The notes under the pieces: generated by a model
Told to the model about the DNA's origin: nothing
What the model saw: only the letters and a program-made list of their open reading frames with translations
The model's database searches: none
Made by a program: the position numbers and the translations under genes
Assembly (NCBI GenBank): GCA_021014945.1
Contig: MU266512.1
Coordinates: forward strand, 1-57,859
Source of the DNA: Leucogyrophana mollusca
Taxonomy: Eukaryota > Basidiomycota > Agaricomycetes > Boletales
Direction of reading: 5' to 3'
DNA: 57,859 bases
In this document: piece after piece, positions 47,902 to 57,859 of the stretch
Layout: each line of letters opens with the position of its first letter
How positions within the stretch are numbered: the first letter of the stretch is position 1

Positions 47902-48855
47902 ATGTTTCAATTGCCCGACACGATGGCCACTTGGCCGTGGCCTCGAGTCATCAACCCACACTTCGAAGAAATCAAAGCCGTGTCGGATGCCTGGTTTCGC
48001 AATTTGAAGGCGTTCAGCCCAAAGTCCCAGAAGTCTTTTGAGAGGGCTGACCTGTGTATGTTCCGTCTCTCGACTGCTGGCTTGCGCTTCTTACGCTCAG
48101 TTGGTAACTTAGCTCCGTTTGGAGCTCTGGCCTATCCGCACGCTTCCAAAGGTGCGCACGATGCGATCATTTGCAGGGCTGACGGTCCTAGCTTACAATT
48201 TCCTGCGGTAAGAACACCTTCGCACAGGATGCGATCTCATTTATGTGGGCTTCGTAGTCGACGAGTACACCGAGGTCGAAAACGCCGAAGTTACCCGCGA
48301 AATGATTGGGATTGGGATTGACGCGCTCAACAATCCCCATAAGCCTCGACCAGAGGGGGAAGTTATATTCGGCGAGGTTGTGCGACAGTAAGTCTACCTT
48401 GCCCAATCCCCCATTGGGTGCAAATTGCTAATGTCGGTGCGAAGATTCTGGGCGTTACCAATAAAGACCGCCAGCCCCACCTCACAGCGCCATTTCGTCA
48501 GACATTTCACTGACTATCTCCATGGCGTGTTGACCCAGCCTGCTGACCGCGATGTGGGGCTTTGCCGTGGCATCGAGGACTACCTGGTTGTCCGCCGCGA
48601 CAACATTGGCGCACAGGCTGCATTCGTCTGCTTGCACCTCGGAGTGGACTTCGAAGACGATGTATACTACCACCCAGTCATCGTTGAACTATCGGGATAC
48701 GTCGCAGACATGGTTCTCGTTGACAACGTGAGGCTCCGTTTTATGCCGAGACTGCTGGCGAGTCACGGACCACCTTTATTACAGGACATGTGTTCATGAC
48801 CGGGGACAAGAGCCATAACCTCATCACAGCGGTGATGCGCGAGCTCAACATTGAA
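47902..48855 (+). pseudogene. Sesquiterpene synthase, broken
   Basis: Class I terpene cyclase of the basidiomycete type. In-phase exons are 47902 to about 48056, about 48107-48151, 48231 to about 48388, about 48446-48727 and from 48785. They give FQLPDTMATWPWPR, the metal motif DEYTE (48260-48274), NPHKPRPEGEV, IKTASPTSQRHF, the Arg-bearing VVRRDNIG and DMVLVDN at the start of the NSE motif. The next exon reads DMCS and then TGA at 48797-48799. The following codons in another frame (TGDKSHNLITAVMRELNI) show that about six residues are lost, including the NSE glutamate. The last ~90 residues are missing: sequence switches to a CSC1-like fragment near 48860. The upstream codon at 47884 is GTG where an ATG might have stood. 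It cannot make a normal enzyme. Confidence 0.85.
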
Positions 48856-48864
48856 CCCTCAGAT

Positions 48865-49458
48865 TGCTGCACACATGGTGGCCCAGGCTCTTATACCTCA
48901 CAGCCCCTACAGGGTGTACGACAAGTTCCCGGAGATCGCGACAGGAGACGTTATCTGGGATAACCTCGGTTTGAACCCATACGAAAAGCGCGTCAGGATG
49001 GCAATTAGCTACGCTATCACGGTGGCGCTGTTAATCTCTCGGGCTATTCCTGTTGCGTTTCTCAGTATCATCCCGAGCATCGAGGGTCTGTGCAAACGGG
49101 AAATTTTGTTAGCGTTGTTATGCTTAATCGCGTCACTTGTACTCGGTATCATCCAGGGTAAACTCCAACATGACCCCCTCGCCGTCCTCATGCTGCCCCT
49201 TCCTATTGTCCTGCGTCTGCTTGGCCGGCTCGAGGGCATACCGATCAAATCCGGGCTCGAACTTAGCCTTATGACGCGCTACTCTATATTCCAAGTTATC
49301 GTGGGTACACGATCTCCTTCCCCATGGATATTGCTGGTGATTCTGGTAACAGCACTCGCCCTTGATCATGACGCTCAGTTTGCGCTCAGTTCAAGAATAA
49401 TCTCTGCACTGTCATCTGTCCTCTTGACGTATGCTCATCACGAGATATTTTCTTCATA
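48865..49458 (+). pseudogene. CSC1/OSCA-like channel fragment, unit 2
   Basis: Open frame continuing from the terpene synthase break: HMVAQALIPHSPYRV, GDVIWDNLGLNPYEKRVRM, SYAITVALLISRAIPVAFLS, SIEGLCKREILLALLC, LGIIQGKL, LAVLMLPLPIVLRLLGRLEG and SRYSIFQ-like helices (RYSIFQVIVGT). It is the RSN1_7TM part of a CSC1 channel and keeps the frame longer than unit 1, but it lacks the NPTSIPSLLAQ piece still seen there and ends TYAHHEIFSS. No start codon or other channel domain is present. Confidence 0.75.
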
Positions 49459-49553
49459 ATCTACCCTCGCACCGCGATTGTTCGAAAATCTGGGTCGTAA
49501 AACATAGAGACGTACATGTAGCACACATTGCCATATATACTAATATTATGGTG

Positions 49554-51825
49554 CTAGCATCTCTCATCCTTTGGCCACGACGCCAGAAGTTCCGCCAGCG
49601 GGCTGATCACTGAAGTATCTGGCTTGTACCCCTGAAGTTCATTATGTACCCCCTGAACGTGATCCCTCGGAACAGTGTTTGCATTGGCCTCCCGGCATTT
49701 GCGCATAGATGTTATCATGACGGTCAAAGCTTGTTCGTGTTCTTGAATTCTGTTCCCAGGTGAGAAATATAACCTACCCCAAGCCAAGTTGTGATGTCTC
49801 GAACGCAAGTCCAGATCAAAGGTATCAAAGAAACCTCGATCGGTGTCGCGAGCTTGAAGGGTTTCCACGATCGCAATGAGATATACTGGTAGCATATGAT
49901 AGCCGACCCGGGTGTGTTTGGCAACGTCAAGACATCTATGGAAATGCCCGGCATCACGGAGATGACCATCATAGACACCCCCAGAGTTCTGAGTGAGGGC
50001 GAATACGATTTGAAGGTAACAAAGATCCCGGTCTAAGTCAATGAACCTGTTGACAGAATCCGTAATGGTGGTACTGTCTGGAGGGTCTAAGTTGGCTGTA
50101 ACAGCGGAGTGAAGGGCTGCAATGAAGTCGGGTAACAAGCTCCGTATGGCATCTTTCGGGCAGCCCAGCGCATTTCTGATCTCCCAAGCTGCGCGCAGAG
50201 CGCTATGGCGAATTCGGGTGGGCTGGTCTGGCCCCATCGCACGAATGATCGCGCCAACAAATGCGGGGGAATCTGCCCATTGGTGTATGTCACGGGCCTG
50301 GGAAAGCATGGTGAATGTATCAGCGACCGCAATGGGATCGCGCACGTCATAGTGTTCGTTGAGGAAGCGGATCGCCCAGACAGGGCCATCTATGACTGGC
50401 CTACCGCGATGACCGCCATAGTTCGGACGCCATCTTGTCCACTGACCGGAGAAGTTGTCTTGATCGTAACCGCAGCATGCCATACTGGCACTGAGGTGGA
50501 GAGCCGCTCGCGCTGTCCTCCACATTTCCGACCGCTCCTCCTCGGACATGGCTTCTTCGGGATCACTCAGCTCACTGGTGGACCATAGCTTGCCCACGAT
50601 CGACTGGCAAGTGTGCCAACCCCATTCTATCACTTCACAGCCACACTCTTTCGATTCACATGCACCGAAATCCGGTTCTATCCCCGCATCGAAGCAAAGG
50701 GACAGTGGCTGAAGAAGCCTCATCGCGTGAGATTCGACGTTCATGGGTGCTTCAGTGATCCGGCATGCTGTTGGTAGAATCTGCAAGGTTCGTCGAAGTA
50801 GCATCCCAGCCACCAAACTACAGAGAATTGATTGAATGACCCAGTCTGATGATTAACCTGCAAACTGACCTTTTATCGAACTTCACTAGCTCTCTCTTAT
50901 CTACATCTATCCCCATCACAATAGCGGCGGACAGCAAGCAGTCGGCGAGGATCTTCCGGGGTGGGAAAGGGCGTGTAACCAGCCCTATAGTCACCTCAAC
51001 AGCCCATTGTGTCACCGGTTTATGCCAAGGTAGAGTAGAGAGCACGTGCGGCAAGAGATGTGATACCCATGTGTAACAGGTGTCCGGAACTTGGGGGAAT
51101 CGAGCATCAGGCCCACAGAATAGAAGGAAACCTATGTCGCAGATAAATGCTGCGCTCCGGTCGTAGCAGTCGCACCGGAGGCAAGCAAAGAGGGGAGCTA
51201 GACGGGGATTCCAGAATCCACCTCTCCAATAGGGTTTGAATTCGAGGTACAACCTATTGCAGTACAGGTGCACCAGTGCTTTACCACAGGCAAGCGCTCG
51301 TCCCCGCCCCAAGGGTGCAAGCTGCCATTCCCCGGAGGTGCCCGCAACGGACACGAAGCACCCCTTGAAAGCGTCGCACAGCTGCCGATATGCAGGTGAA
51401 ATATCAAGCTCGACCGGCCACTCTACGTCGGGCACCATCCTGGCTGCAGTCGCAATGACCTCCGGGTCAGTGGATGTCTCGATAAGCCACGCTATTGCTG
51501 GGGCTGGGAGTTTATCAGCGGGACGGAAAGGAATCCCCAGTTTCAATGGGGTCTGTGTGAGAGGTGCTGATGTTGGCGAGGATTCTACGTCCGTTAGACC
51601 GAAATCGACTGGTGCTCCCCGATGTGTTACCATTCTCCAAAAGGGCCCAGCCTGAAAAACGGTTTGATGGGCTGCTAGAAAGCGTTGAAAGCGTCGAAAA
51701 TATTGATACACAATGAAAGCCGGTAGCAAGACGATGGCGAGTGCACCCTCTCTCTTTCCCCAGGCATTCCTTGCTTTATCACGGAAGTAACGAAGCAGAG
51801 GTCTCCAGAACGCTTCTCGAGTCAT
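49554..51825 (-). CDS. Truncated DUF6535 paralogue lacking the membrane domain
   Basis: Second copy of the C-terminal 740 residues of the complete gene. Exons 51825-50858 and 50817-49554 close in phase to 743 aa from MTREAFWRPLLRYF to WPKDERC. The last exon has the same length (1264 nt) as in the complete copy and has no internal stop. The intron is 40 nt, four shorter than its partner, with the indel confined to the intron. Homology stops at about 51832: the first ~280 residues, with all membrane helices and the first two exons, are gone and are replaced by unrelated sequence followed by the copy of the upstream flank (from 51870). Expression is doubtful because the original promoter is missing, but the frame is fully open. 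It could be a soluble derivative or a young pseudogene. Confidence 0.65.
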
Positions 51826-52654
51826 TGCACTTGGACAGGGCTGCTTCGTCGTCTTCCATCATTGCCATCGCATTTCTGAACACTGATTACATAACACAGA
51901 GAATGGCTTGTGTGTCCTCTTCCCTTCCTCCATTTCCTTTCCGCCGTTCTTTTATTCACCATAATGCTTGCCCCAACTTCTTTTCCTGAAATGTCTCATT
52001 CTACGTTTGCTGCACGCCGATTTAATGGGTAACAGGTAAGGAATGCAAATGAGGACGATCATCGGATCAGCATGACTAACATTGCGCAACTTAGCCAGGC
52101 GGGGAGGACGGTTCCATGTAGGCTGGTCCTGCATCTCGCGCAGAGCATGTGTAATACGCAGGAGTTCTGCGAGACGCTGTTGGGCGGGCTCGAGCCACAC
52201 AGCGAGGGGCACCTACTCACGACTGAAGCACGCGATGGGAGTGCACATCGAGGGCTCGGACGACGAGCACCACGCGCAAGTGGTACGGATGCACCCGCAG
52301 GGTGGGGGGTGGCTGCCCGCGGACGAAGTACCGTACCCCATGCAATCGCAAGCCCCCGCACAGCAGTCTGACAACGCCCTCTCGCGGGCGGGGCCGGCGC
52401 CCCATGGGCCACGATGGAGAGCGACACTCGCAAGGGCCGGAGGGTGACCCCGTTCGACACTGACTGCGCTCGACTCCGCGTCCGCAGCTCACCACACCCT
52501 TCTACGTGGGTTACCGCGGATCCTCCTGCTCGTCGACCGCACCCCGGGGATCCGAGCCCAGCAGCCGCCACGCTCGAGCGGTCGCCACTCGGGCCCGGGG
52601 ACGGGTTGCTCGACGAGATGCACGAGGACGAAGGGGACGGAACGCGTATATATG

Positions 52655-53020
52655 GTTCCCGTGCTGCCGAAGGTGTAGGTAAATCCTGAGCTCCACAGAG
52701 ACGACGCCGACGCGGAAATAGAGCTCTGGGCGGGTGCTGTACCCTTTGGTGGGCCTACATTGGTTGACAGTCTGTCGATCAGATCAGCTGAACCGCGTAC
52801 GGTGCACGATACCGGCACCGCTTCCGATACACCCCCTAACTGCCCCGCCGAACTGTCGTCGATCTCAGATGGTCCATTGCACTGCGGAAAACATCGGCCA
52901 CTCTTGCTCAGATTCCTGAGGGCGTTTCGGGTCGCAGTAGCTGGCGGGAGTTGGTCCCACCCTGCGCCCGGTCTCCGCTTGTGCTGTTGAACGCTAACTG
53001 TACCGAAGCTGTACTCTAGT
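52655..53020. other. Insertion of ~365 bp in unit 2
   Basis: Unit 1 reads cgcgtatactatggtctttcttctttgaat (46459-46490 area) without interruption. In unit 2 the left part ends at about 52655 (cgcgtatatatgg) and resumes at about 53020 (gtcttgcttcttcgaat). The insert is open on the minus strand and reads GPPKGTAPAQSSISASASSLW, as if from the Ser/Ala-rich end of a gene. No clear target duplication or terminal repeat was seen. Confidence 0.55.
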
Positions 53021-53259
53021 CTTGCTTCTTCGAATAGGGATAATGCTGTCAATCGAAGGTCCTGCTGCGAGGTATCCACCAGAACTCTCCCCGGCACACC
53101 TTCGAGCTGCAAATTTCAAGTTGGACTGGGCCAACGACTAGAGTTGCCAATTACGCTTGGTTTTCCAATCTGTTCTATGCCGCTGACCCCTGACTATGAT
53201 GCGTTATTTAACCACCACCTCTCCCTATTCGCCACTTCTCTCCCTCTTACCGTGTCCAC

Positions 53260-54420
53260 AGGAGCAGCAACCACCGCGCCGGGCGTCGACGCTCTCAACG
53301 TCGAAATCCCCACCAGCCGCGACCCGCGTGCTCAAAACACATCAACGTGCACGTAACCCCGCCCGCAGCCAACTCCGCCACCGCCGCCATCGCGTGGCGC
53401 GTGGCAGATATCCATGCGTGCAAGACACGGCGAGTACACCACGCGCAAGCGTATGGGTGCACCTGCAATCGGTGCGCCGAGGGGTGGCCGCCCCCGCGGA
53501 TGAAGTACCGCAGAGTACCGCATCCCATGTAAGCCTCCCCGCACAGCAGCGTGACGGACAGCCCCCTCGCGGGCGAGCCCGGCGTCCCGTGGGTCGCGGT
53601 GGAGTAGGACTGCGAGACGTACACCCGCAAGGGCTGGAGGCTGACCCTGTCCGACACCGACACTGGGCTCGACTCCGCGGTCGACTCCCGCCCGCCCGCA
53701 GCCCTCCGCGCGCTTCTACGGGGGCTACCGCATCGCGTTCGGCGGGATCCTGAGCACGCCGCCGCTCAGCGAGGTCTCGATCCCAGCACCCGTCGCGCTC
53801 GAGACGGACGCGCTGAGCGTCAGCGCCGGGAACATCAGAGGGAATGGGCCTTTGGACGCGTGCCTGTCACGACGCGGCGTAAAACCGAATATGGCAATGG
53901 CCAATCTCCACCTGTGAGGTCCCTTTCTGGCCTTGTGCAATCCCAGGTTGCTGGACGTGATGGTCGACGCATTACCTGCCGAAACATTATCCATCTTAAA
54001 CATTATCCATCTTCGTGAGGTAATTGGTTTCCGTGCTCCCAGGCTAACCGCCAGCAATACTCACCTCGACATATCAATGGGTTTCCCAGCGACTGTTCCA
54101 AGTCACACACACCAGAGCTGTCTGGCACGGTGCTTACGAACAATCTGCCTTGCCTTGCCCTGCCTACCTGGGCCGTTCACCTGGCAATCCACGCAGCAAC
54201 TTGAATCTGACATGATCACCACGGCAAAAGTTGAACACAACTGGCCGCCCCGGATAGTGCACCTACTCACCTTACGCGATGGGTGTGTTTGTGGTTGAGG
54301 TTGAGATTGTTGTCACATGAGTCGTGCGGATCTTGCGTAGTGTATCCACTTGTATTCGTACAAAACGACGTAATGCATCATCTAATTCTACAGCCCCACA
54401 TCGCCCTCCCCGCTCTCCCC
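53260..54420. repeat. Third, partial copy of duplicated material
   Basis: 53395-53760 is related to 46060-46360 and 52240-52530 (the Cys-rich relic) and keeps the best reading (YGCTCNRCAEGWPPPRM, then RFYGGYRIAFGGILSTPPLSE). 53825-53990 matches the upstream flank of the complete DUF6535 gene (about 45495-45660), including gaacatggcaatggccaat-like sequence. 54290-54420 matches 47360-47510. So unit 3 consists only of edge pieces, with the DUF6535 and channel segments absent. Confidence 0.65.
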
Positions 54421-54443
54421 GCTCTCAAAATCTCAAGCCCCAC

Positions 54444-55864
54444 CTACGCCACCCCCCTCGCCGCCTCCCAACACTTCCTCGCACGCTCCTCAAACGCCTT
54501 CTTCGCCCCGCCCTCGTCGCCCGCGACCCACCGCCGCATCGCGTCGCCCTGCAGCCCGCGCCCGAAGGAGAACGTGAGCGGCGGGAGGCGCGCGAAGGAG
54601 GAGGTGGGGGCGGTGGCGTTGACGAGCTTGTTGACGGCGTTGAGGTAGGAGATGGCGTCGGAGTCGGAGAGCCCGCCTGGGAGGGGGGTTAGAATGGGTG
54701 GACTGGGTGGATTGGGGGAGGGACTGGGGGGAGGGCAGAAGGGGGGAATGGGAAGGGGGAATGGGGCGGAATGGGAAGGGGGACTGGGGACTCACCGGAG
54801 AGGAAGACGATGCCTGCGACGGATATGGGGACGGCGCGGGCGAGGACGGTCGCGGTGGCGAGCCCGATGTCCTCGACGGAGGTGGTCGCGCGGGACGGGT
54901 GCTTCAACCCGGGCTGCGCGAACGAGGGCTTGATCAGCGTTCCTAGCAGCACATCAATCATCATCAGCACACCCGCCAATCCCATTTCACTCATCCCAGC
55001 CCATCGCACGAGCACGCACCCTCGAGCAAGACCCCGTACGCCACACAGCGCGCGTAGATTTGGCTGATGATCTTCACGTGCACCTCCACGCTCCTCTTCA
55101 GGTCCGCGTCCTCCGCAAAGTCGACGTCGGGCTCGACGATCGGGACGAGCCCCGCCTGCTGGCTGATCGCCGCGAAGCGCGCGAGGCTCTCCGCCTGGAC
55201 GTCGAGCCCGGCCTGCGTCGGGAGCGTGTGCGCGTCGCAGAGGATCGGGGCGCGCCACTTGGTGAAGCGGGCGCCGGCGGCGCGGGCGGCTTGGAGCCGC
55301 GGGAGGAGGTCGTCGAGGCCCTGGGTGGCGGGCTCGAGCGGCGAGATGGGGAGCGGGTGGGCGTCGGTGTCTGCGCGCACGCCGGGGATGATCCCGCGGG
55401 CGGCGAGGACGGGCGCGAGCTGGAAGTCGATGAGGGTCTCGTGGTACAGGATGACGCCGGAGATGTAGTCTGTAGAGATAAATCAGGGGTGAGTGCGTGA
55501 GCGAGGGTCAGGAGATATGAGACAGGGGGAAGGGAGGGGGCGCACCAGTGGGGAGGGACTCGTAGAGGCACTCCCTCCAGCGGCGCCTGCGCTCGCGCTT
55601 CTCTGCGTCGGAGAAGACCTTGCCGGCGGCGGTGGAGGCGGCGAGGAGGCGGGCCTCGATGCCCTCGGGGGTCTCGTCCGTGGCGTAGATGCCCTTGCCG
55701 CGGGGGTGCACGAGGGCCTGGGCGGTGGCGACGAGCTCCCTTGCGACGTGGGCGGGGTGGTGTGGGTAGAGGAAGGACGTGGGGTCTGTGTCTGCGGCTG
55801 CGGCGGACGCGGGGGCTGAGGCGGAGAAGGTGTAGCCTGGGGTGGCGGTTGCGTTGAGGGACAT
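54444..55864 (-). CDS. Fructose-bisphosphate aldolase, class I
   Basis: Schiff-base aldolase of glycolysis/gluconeogenesis. Exons 55864-55546, 55469-55020, 54942-54796 and 54676-54444 close in phase to 382 aa. Active-site regions are present: GKGIYATDETPEGIEARL (Asp), the Lys of ARFTKWRAP, PIVEPDVDF (Glu), the Schiff-base Lys of LEGTLIKPSF and VVFLSG-type IVFLSGGLSDSDA. The C-terminus (RKCWEAARGVA) lacks the terminal Tyr of animal enzymes. Fungi commonly use class II aldolase, so this class I gene is noteworthy, though class I enzymes are known in some basidiomycetes. The gene is very GC-rich compared with its neighbours, and its third intron is a C-rich tract. It is divergent from the next gene across 567 bp with no visible TATA box. 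Its 3' flank is shared with the duplicated mosaic. Confidence 0.9.
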
Positions 55865-56431
55865 CTTGTTAGCTGGGAGGGGGATGAGAGGAGGTGGAGG
55901 GTGGAGGTGTGGATGTGATGGGTGATGCGATGGATTATAGATATAGGGATGGGTCAGCTGGCTGTTAGGCTCCCATGGATATGCAGCCATACGGAGCACC
56001 GTCCCGGCTCGTGTCCCGGTCTGCGGTTTACACCCACGTTGAAGCAGAATCCATATGAATGTAGATAGATGGCACGTTTGCGATGGCGATGGCGGAGTGG
56101 GCGATGACGAAGCGATGGATTGTGCTGGTTGCGACAAACCGAGTCTTCATGGGATACGCCTTGGGGATTTAGAGGCCTCGTAACTGCGGTGAACCGTAGA
56201 ATTTACATAGTAGTCCTTCATAGGCAGACCATCATGATATGGAAGGGAGACAGTCGTCGAGGATGTCGGGCTGTAGGAATTGACGGTTGGTGTGCTTCAG
56301 CAAGAGGTTGGGTTCGAGCAGGTCCAAGTTGCCCTGTATTTACGACATACGTACACTCTGACTTTTCACTTCGGTACAACTCGGACCTTCTGGCAGTCCA
56401 TTACACAGAATAAACTCTACACAGTCTCCCG

Positions 56432-56959
56432 ATGCTCAGGACTCTCAGACCAACCACACGAGCTGCGTGGACCGCAAGACCGCAGCTGAAAACACGCTCA
56501 TACGCTGCCCCGCCGCCGCCCAGGGACGACAACAGCGACTTTCGCCCGCCCTGGGTCTACACGACATCCCATGTCCTCACATACACCCTAATACCCAGTG
56601 CGCCCTCTCCCATTCTCCCTCTCCTCTCCTCCTCTTCGTGCTTCCAGCCCTAGCTGACACTGACACTACGCCCAGCTGCCCTCGTCTACTGCGTGTTTCT
56701 CGCAGACTGGGGAGACCGGGAGCACGTATTCATGCCCGTGAGCTCTCTCGCTGCGTGCTCGTCGTGATGCGGTAATGATTGTGAATGTGATTGTGATTGT
56801 GATTGTGTGTAGGCACGGCGATGGGTGGCACAGTACAAAGCCTCGTTCTTCTCGCTCTCTCCCGACGAAGCTGCTCTAGTGCGGGCCAACTCCGAAGCTG
56901 CGCTAGTAGAGGCCAAAGCCAACACGCCTCCGCCGCCAGAAGCAGACACCCGGGAGTAG
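56432..56959 (+). CDS. Small mitochondrial-type membrane protein, unknown
   Basis: Exons 56432-56597, 56676-56737 and 56813-56959 close in phase to 124 aa. Residues 1-26 are rich in Arg/Thr/Ala without acidic residues (MLRTLRPTTRAAWTARP), as in a mitochondrial presequence, followed by a Pro-rich spacer. One membrane helix is formed across the first intron (HVLTYTLIPTALVYCVFLA), then DWGDREHVFMPARRWVAQYK and an Ala/Glu/Pro tail. This suggests a single-pass inner-membrane protein, possibly of the respiratory chain, but I recognise no named family. The second intron ends in a TGTGAT repeat directly before its acceptor. Confidence 0.7.
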
Positions 56960-57148
56960 CAGTAGCATTCTGCATATCCACATTCACATTCGCATTCGCA
57001 TTACTGTAGATACACACCAATAGCTAGAGCACTGCGTAGACCAATAATCGAGCCCGCTGCGTAGTGTGGTGATGAATGTCGAAAGCCAGCGCTGTTGAGT
57101 TTGAAAGCGAACCTTGATGCTCAAAACTGTGCAGCAGCTACAATTCCA

Positions 57149-57859
57149 ATGCAGTCCACGCCGACTGCCCCAGCTCTTCCCATCGCCATTGCCAATGCCA
57201 GTCCGTACCACCAGCCATTATCAGGTACGCACAGTCCTCTTTATCTTTGCTCATCATGATGCAGAGGATATGTAACACACGATAAAATTTACCCCCACAC
57301 CCACACAGAATCGGAAATCTACGCCATCAAGCGCACGTACCTCGCGCTCCTCCCGGCGCCGCAAGTAATAGACATATGCCTCACCTTCGAGGCGCACGCG
57401 CCCATCCACGTCAAGAGCACCGTCTGGCCGTATGACATCCGCGCCGCCATCGCCGCCATACAGGCGCAAAAGCAGGTCCAGTCCCAGGCCGCGTCCAATA
57501 ACGACAGCGGTAAACACAAGGACAACGACAGCGACAAAGACAAAGACAAGGACAAGGACAAGGACAAAGATAGAGATAAAGATGGAGACAAGGGCACAGT
57601 AGACCCCCCACCATCTGCGGCACCTGCAGGCGAAGACGCTCAACCACGCGCTGGGCCATCTACGCTCCCGCCTCCGCCTCCAGCGCAGCCACAGTACCCG
57701 CACCAGCCGTACTACCACCCGTCCTATCCACACGCCCCGTACTACCCGCCGCCCCCTCCCCACCCCGGGTTCACCTACCCGCACGCCTACCCCCCCTTCC
57801 CTCCTCCCCCTCCTCCGCCCTCCTCCTACCCCCCAAACCCTTCCTATCCCCCAAACCCA
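57149..57859 (+). CDS. Pro-rich, Lys/Asp-repeat protein (3' end outside window)
   Basis: The first exon 57149-57224 (MQSTPTAPALPIAIA..) joins in phase to 57309 onward and stays open to the window end, about 209 codons seen. A short folded-looking module comes first (ESEIYAIKRTYLALLPAPQ, ICLTFEAHAPIHVKSTVWPYDIRAAIAAIQ). It is followed by a Lys-Asp repeat (57530-57596) and then a Pro/Tyr-rich tract (PHQPYYHPSYPHAPYY). This looks like a nuclear regulator with disordered tails; the family is unknown to me and the C-terminus is not available. Confidence 0.65.
57530..57596 (+). repeat. GACAAR hexamer repeat
   Basis: Tandem gacaaa/gacaag units encode alternating Asp-Lys within the coding exon of the preceding entry, with drift to gataga at the end. 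Such tracts are prone to length change. Confidence 0.8.

Larger units (their letters stand above)
46640..53160. repeat. Segmental duplication, unit 2
   Basis: Counterpart of unit 1, rearranged. The membrane-protein relic (46747-47220) now precedes the coiled-coil relic (47500-47780). A terpene synthase pseudogene (47902-48855) is present only here. The DUF6535 copy lacks its 5' third (break near 51832), and about 365 bases are inserted at 52655-53020. At 47480-47545 it also carries a piece matching the 3' end of the aldolase gene at 54375-54455. Confidence 0.78.

Noticed and set aside
40005..54420. CRISPR array, integrated virus or retrotransposon as explanation of the repeats
   Set aside because: Repeat units are kilobases of gene fragments; no spacer pattern, integrase, reverse transcriptase or capsid-like frame was seen.
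54652..55500. Several long GC-rich plus-strand frames, up to 146 codons
   Set aside because: Antisense of the aldolase exons and G-run intron; composition artefact.
57254..57784. 176-codon minus-strand frame with Arg/Val runs, and another with a long Ser-Leu run
   Set aside because: Antisense of the Lys/Asp and Pro repeats of the plus-strand gene.

Overview
The window is nuclear DNA from a filamentous basidiomycete, most likely an agaricomycete and possibly a polypore. Genes carry many short introns (about 40-65 nt, GT..AG). The right part holds agaricomycete-type families: DUF6535 membrane proteins, a basidiomycete-type sesquiterpene synthase and fragments of a CSC1/OSCA-like channel. Exon models below were spliced by eye and kept only where reading phase closed across all introns.

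Region 1 (about 0.9-25.2 kb) is an ordinary gene-dense block. In order it holds: a short-chain dehydrogenase; the Hsp90 co-chaperone CDC37 (-); an AAGAB/p34-like adaptin-binding protein (-); an AsaB/CmcJ-like oxygenase-family gene (+); deoxyhypusine hydroxylase (-), head to head with the ribosome-assembly factor MRT4 (+); a possible small secreted protein (-); a 16-exon dipeptidyl-peptidase 5 with two GC-AG introns (+); a nuclear-looking coiled-coil protein (-); the trafficking pair ERV46 and VPS45 (-); a tiny GSKIP-domain protein (+); and an OGFr-domain protein (-).

Region 2 (about 25.2-39.0 kb) is gene-poor. The only clear gene is an Ecl1-type zinc protein at 31.7-33.5 kb. Most of the rest has frequent stops and no recognisable family.

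Region 3 (about 39.0-54.4 kb) begins with an intact FKBP12 gene. It continues as a mosaic of two large duplicated units plus a third partial one, built from gene pieces: a complete DUF6535 gene (1021 aa) and a copy lacking its membrane domain, two CSC1-like channel fragments, relics resembling a DUF6533 membrane protein, a broken terpene synthase inserted in the second unit only, and relics of a Cys-rich, possibly ankyrin-type, protein. This is the most unusual part of the window.

Region 4 (54.4-57.9 kb) returns to normal genes: a class I fructose-bisphosphate aldolase (-), a small mitochondrial-type membrane protein (+), and the 5' part of a Pro- and Lys/Asp-repeat-rich protein cut by the window end (+). 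The conserved genes are mostly housekeeping (chaperone, vesicle traffic, translation, glycolysis). No operon-like logic is expected; the one clear regulatory coupling is the 66-bp divergent spacer between DOHH and MRT4. I saw no tRNA, rRNA or CRISPR array.
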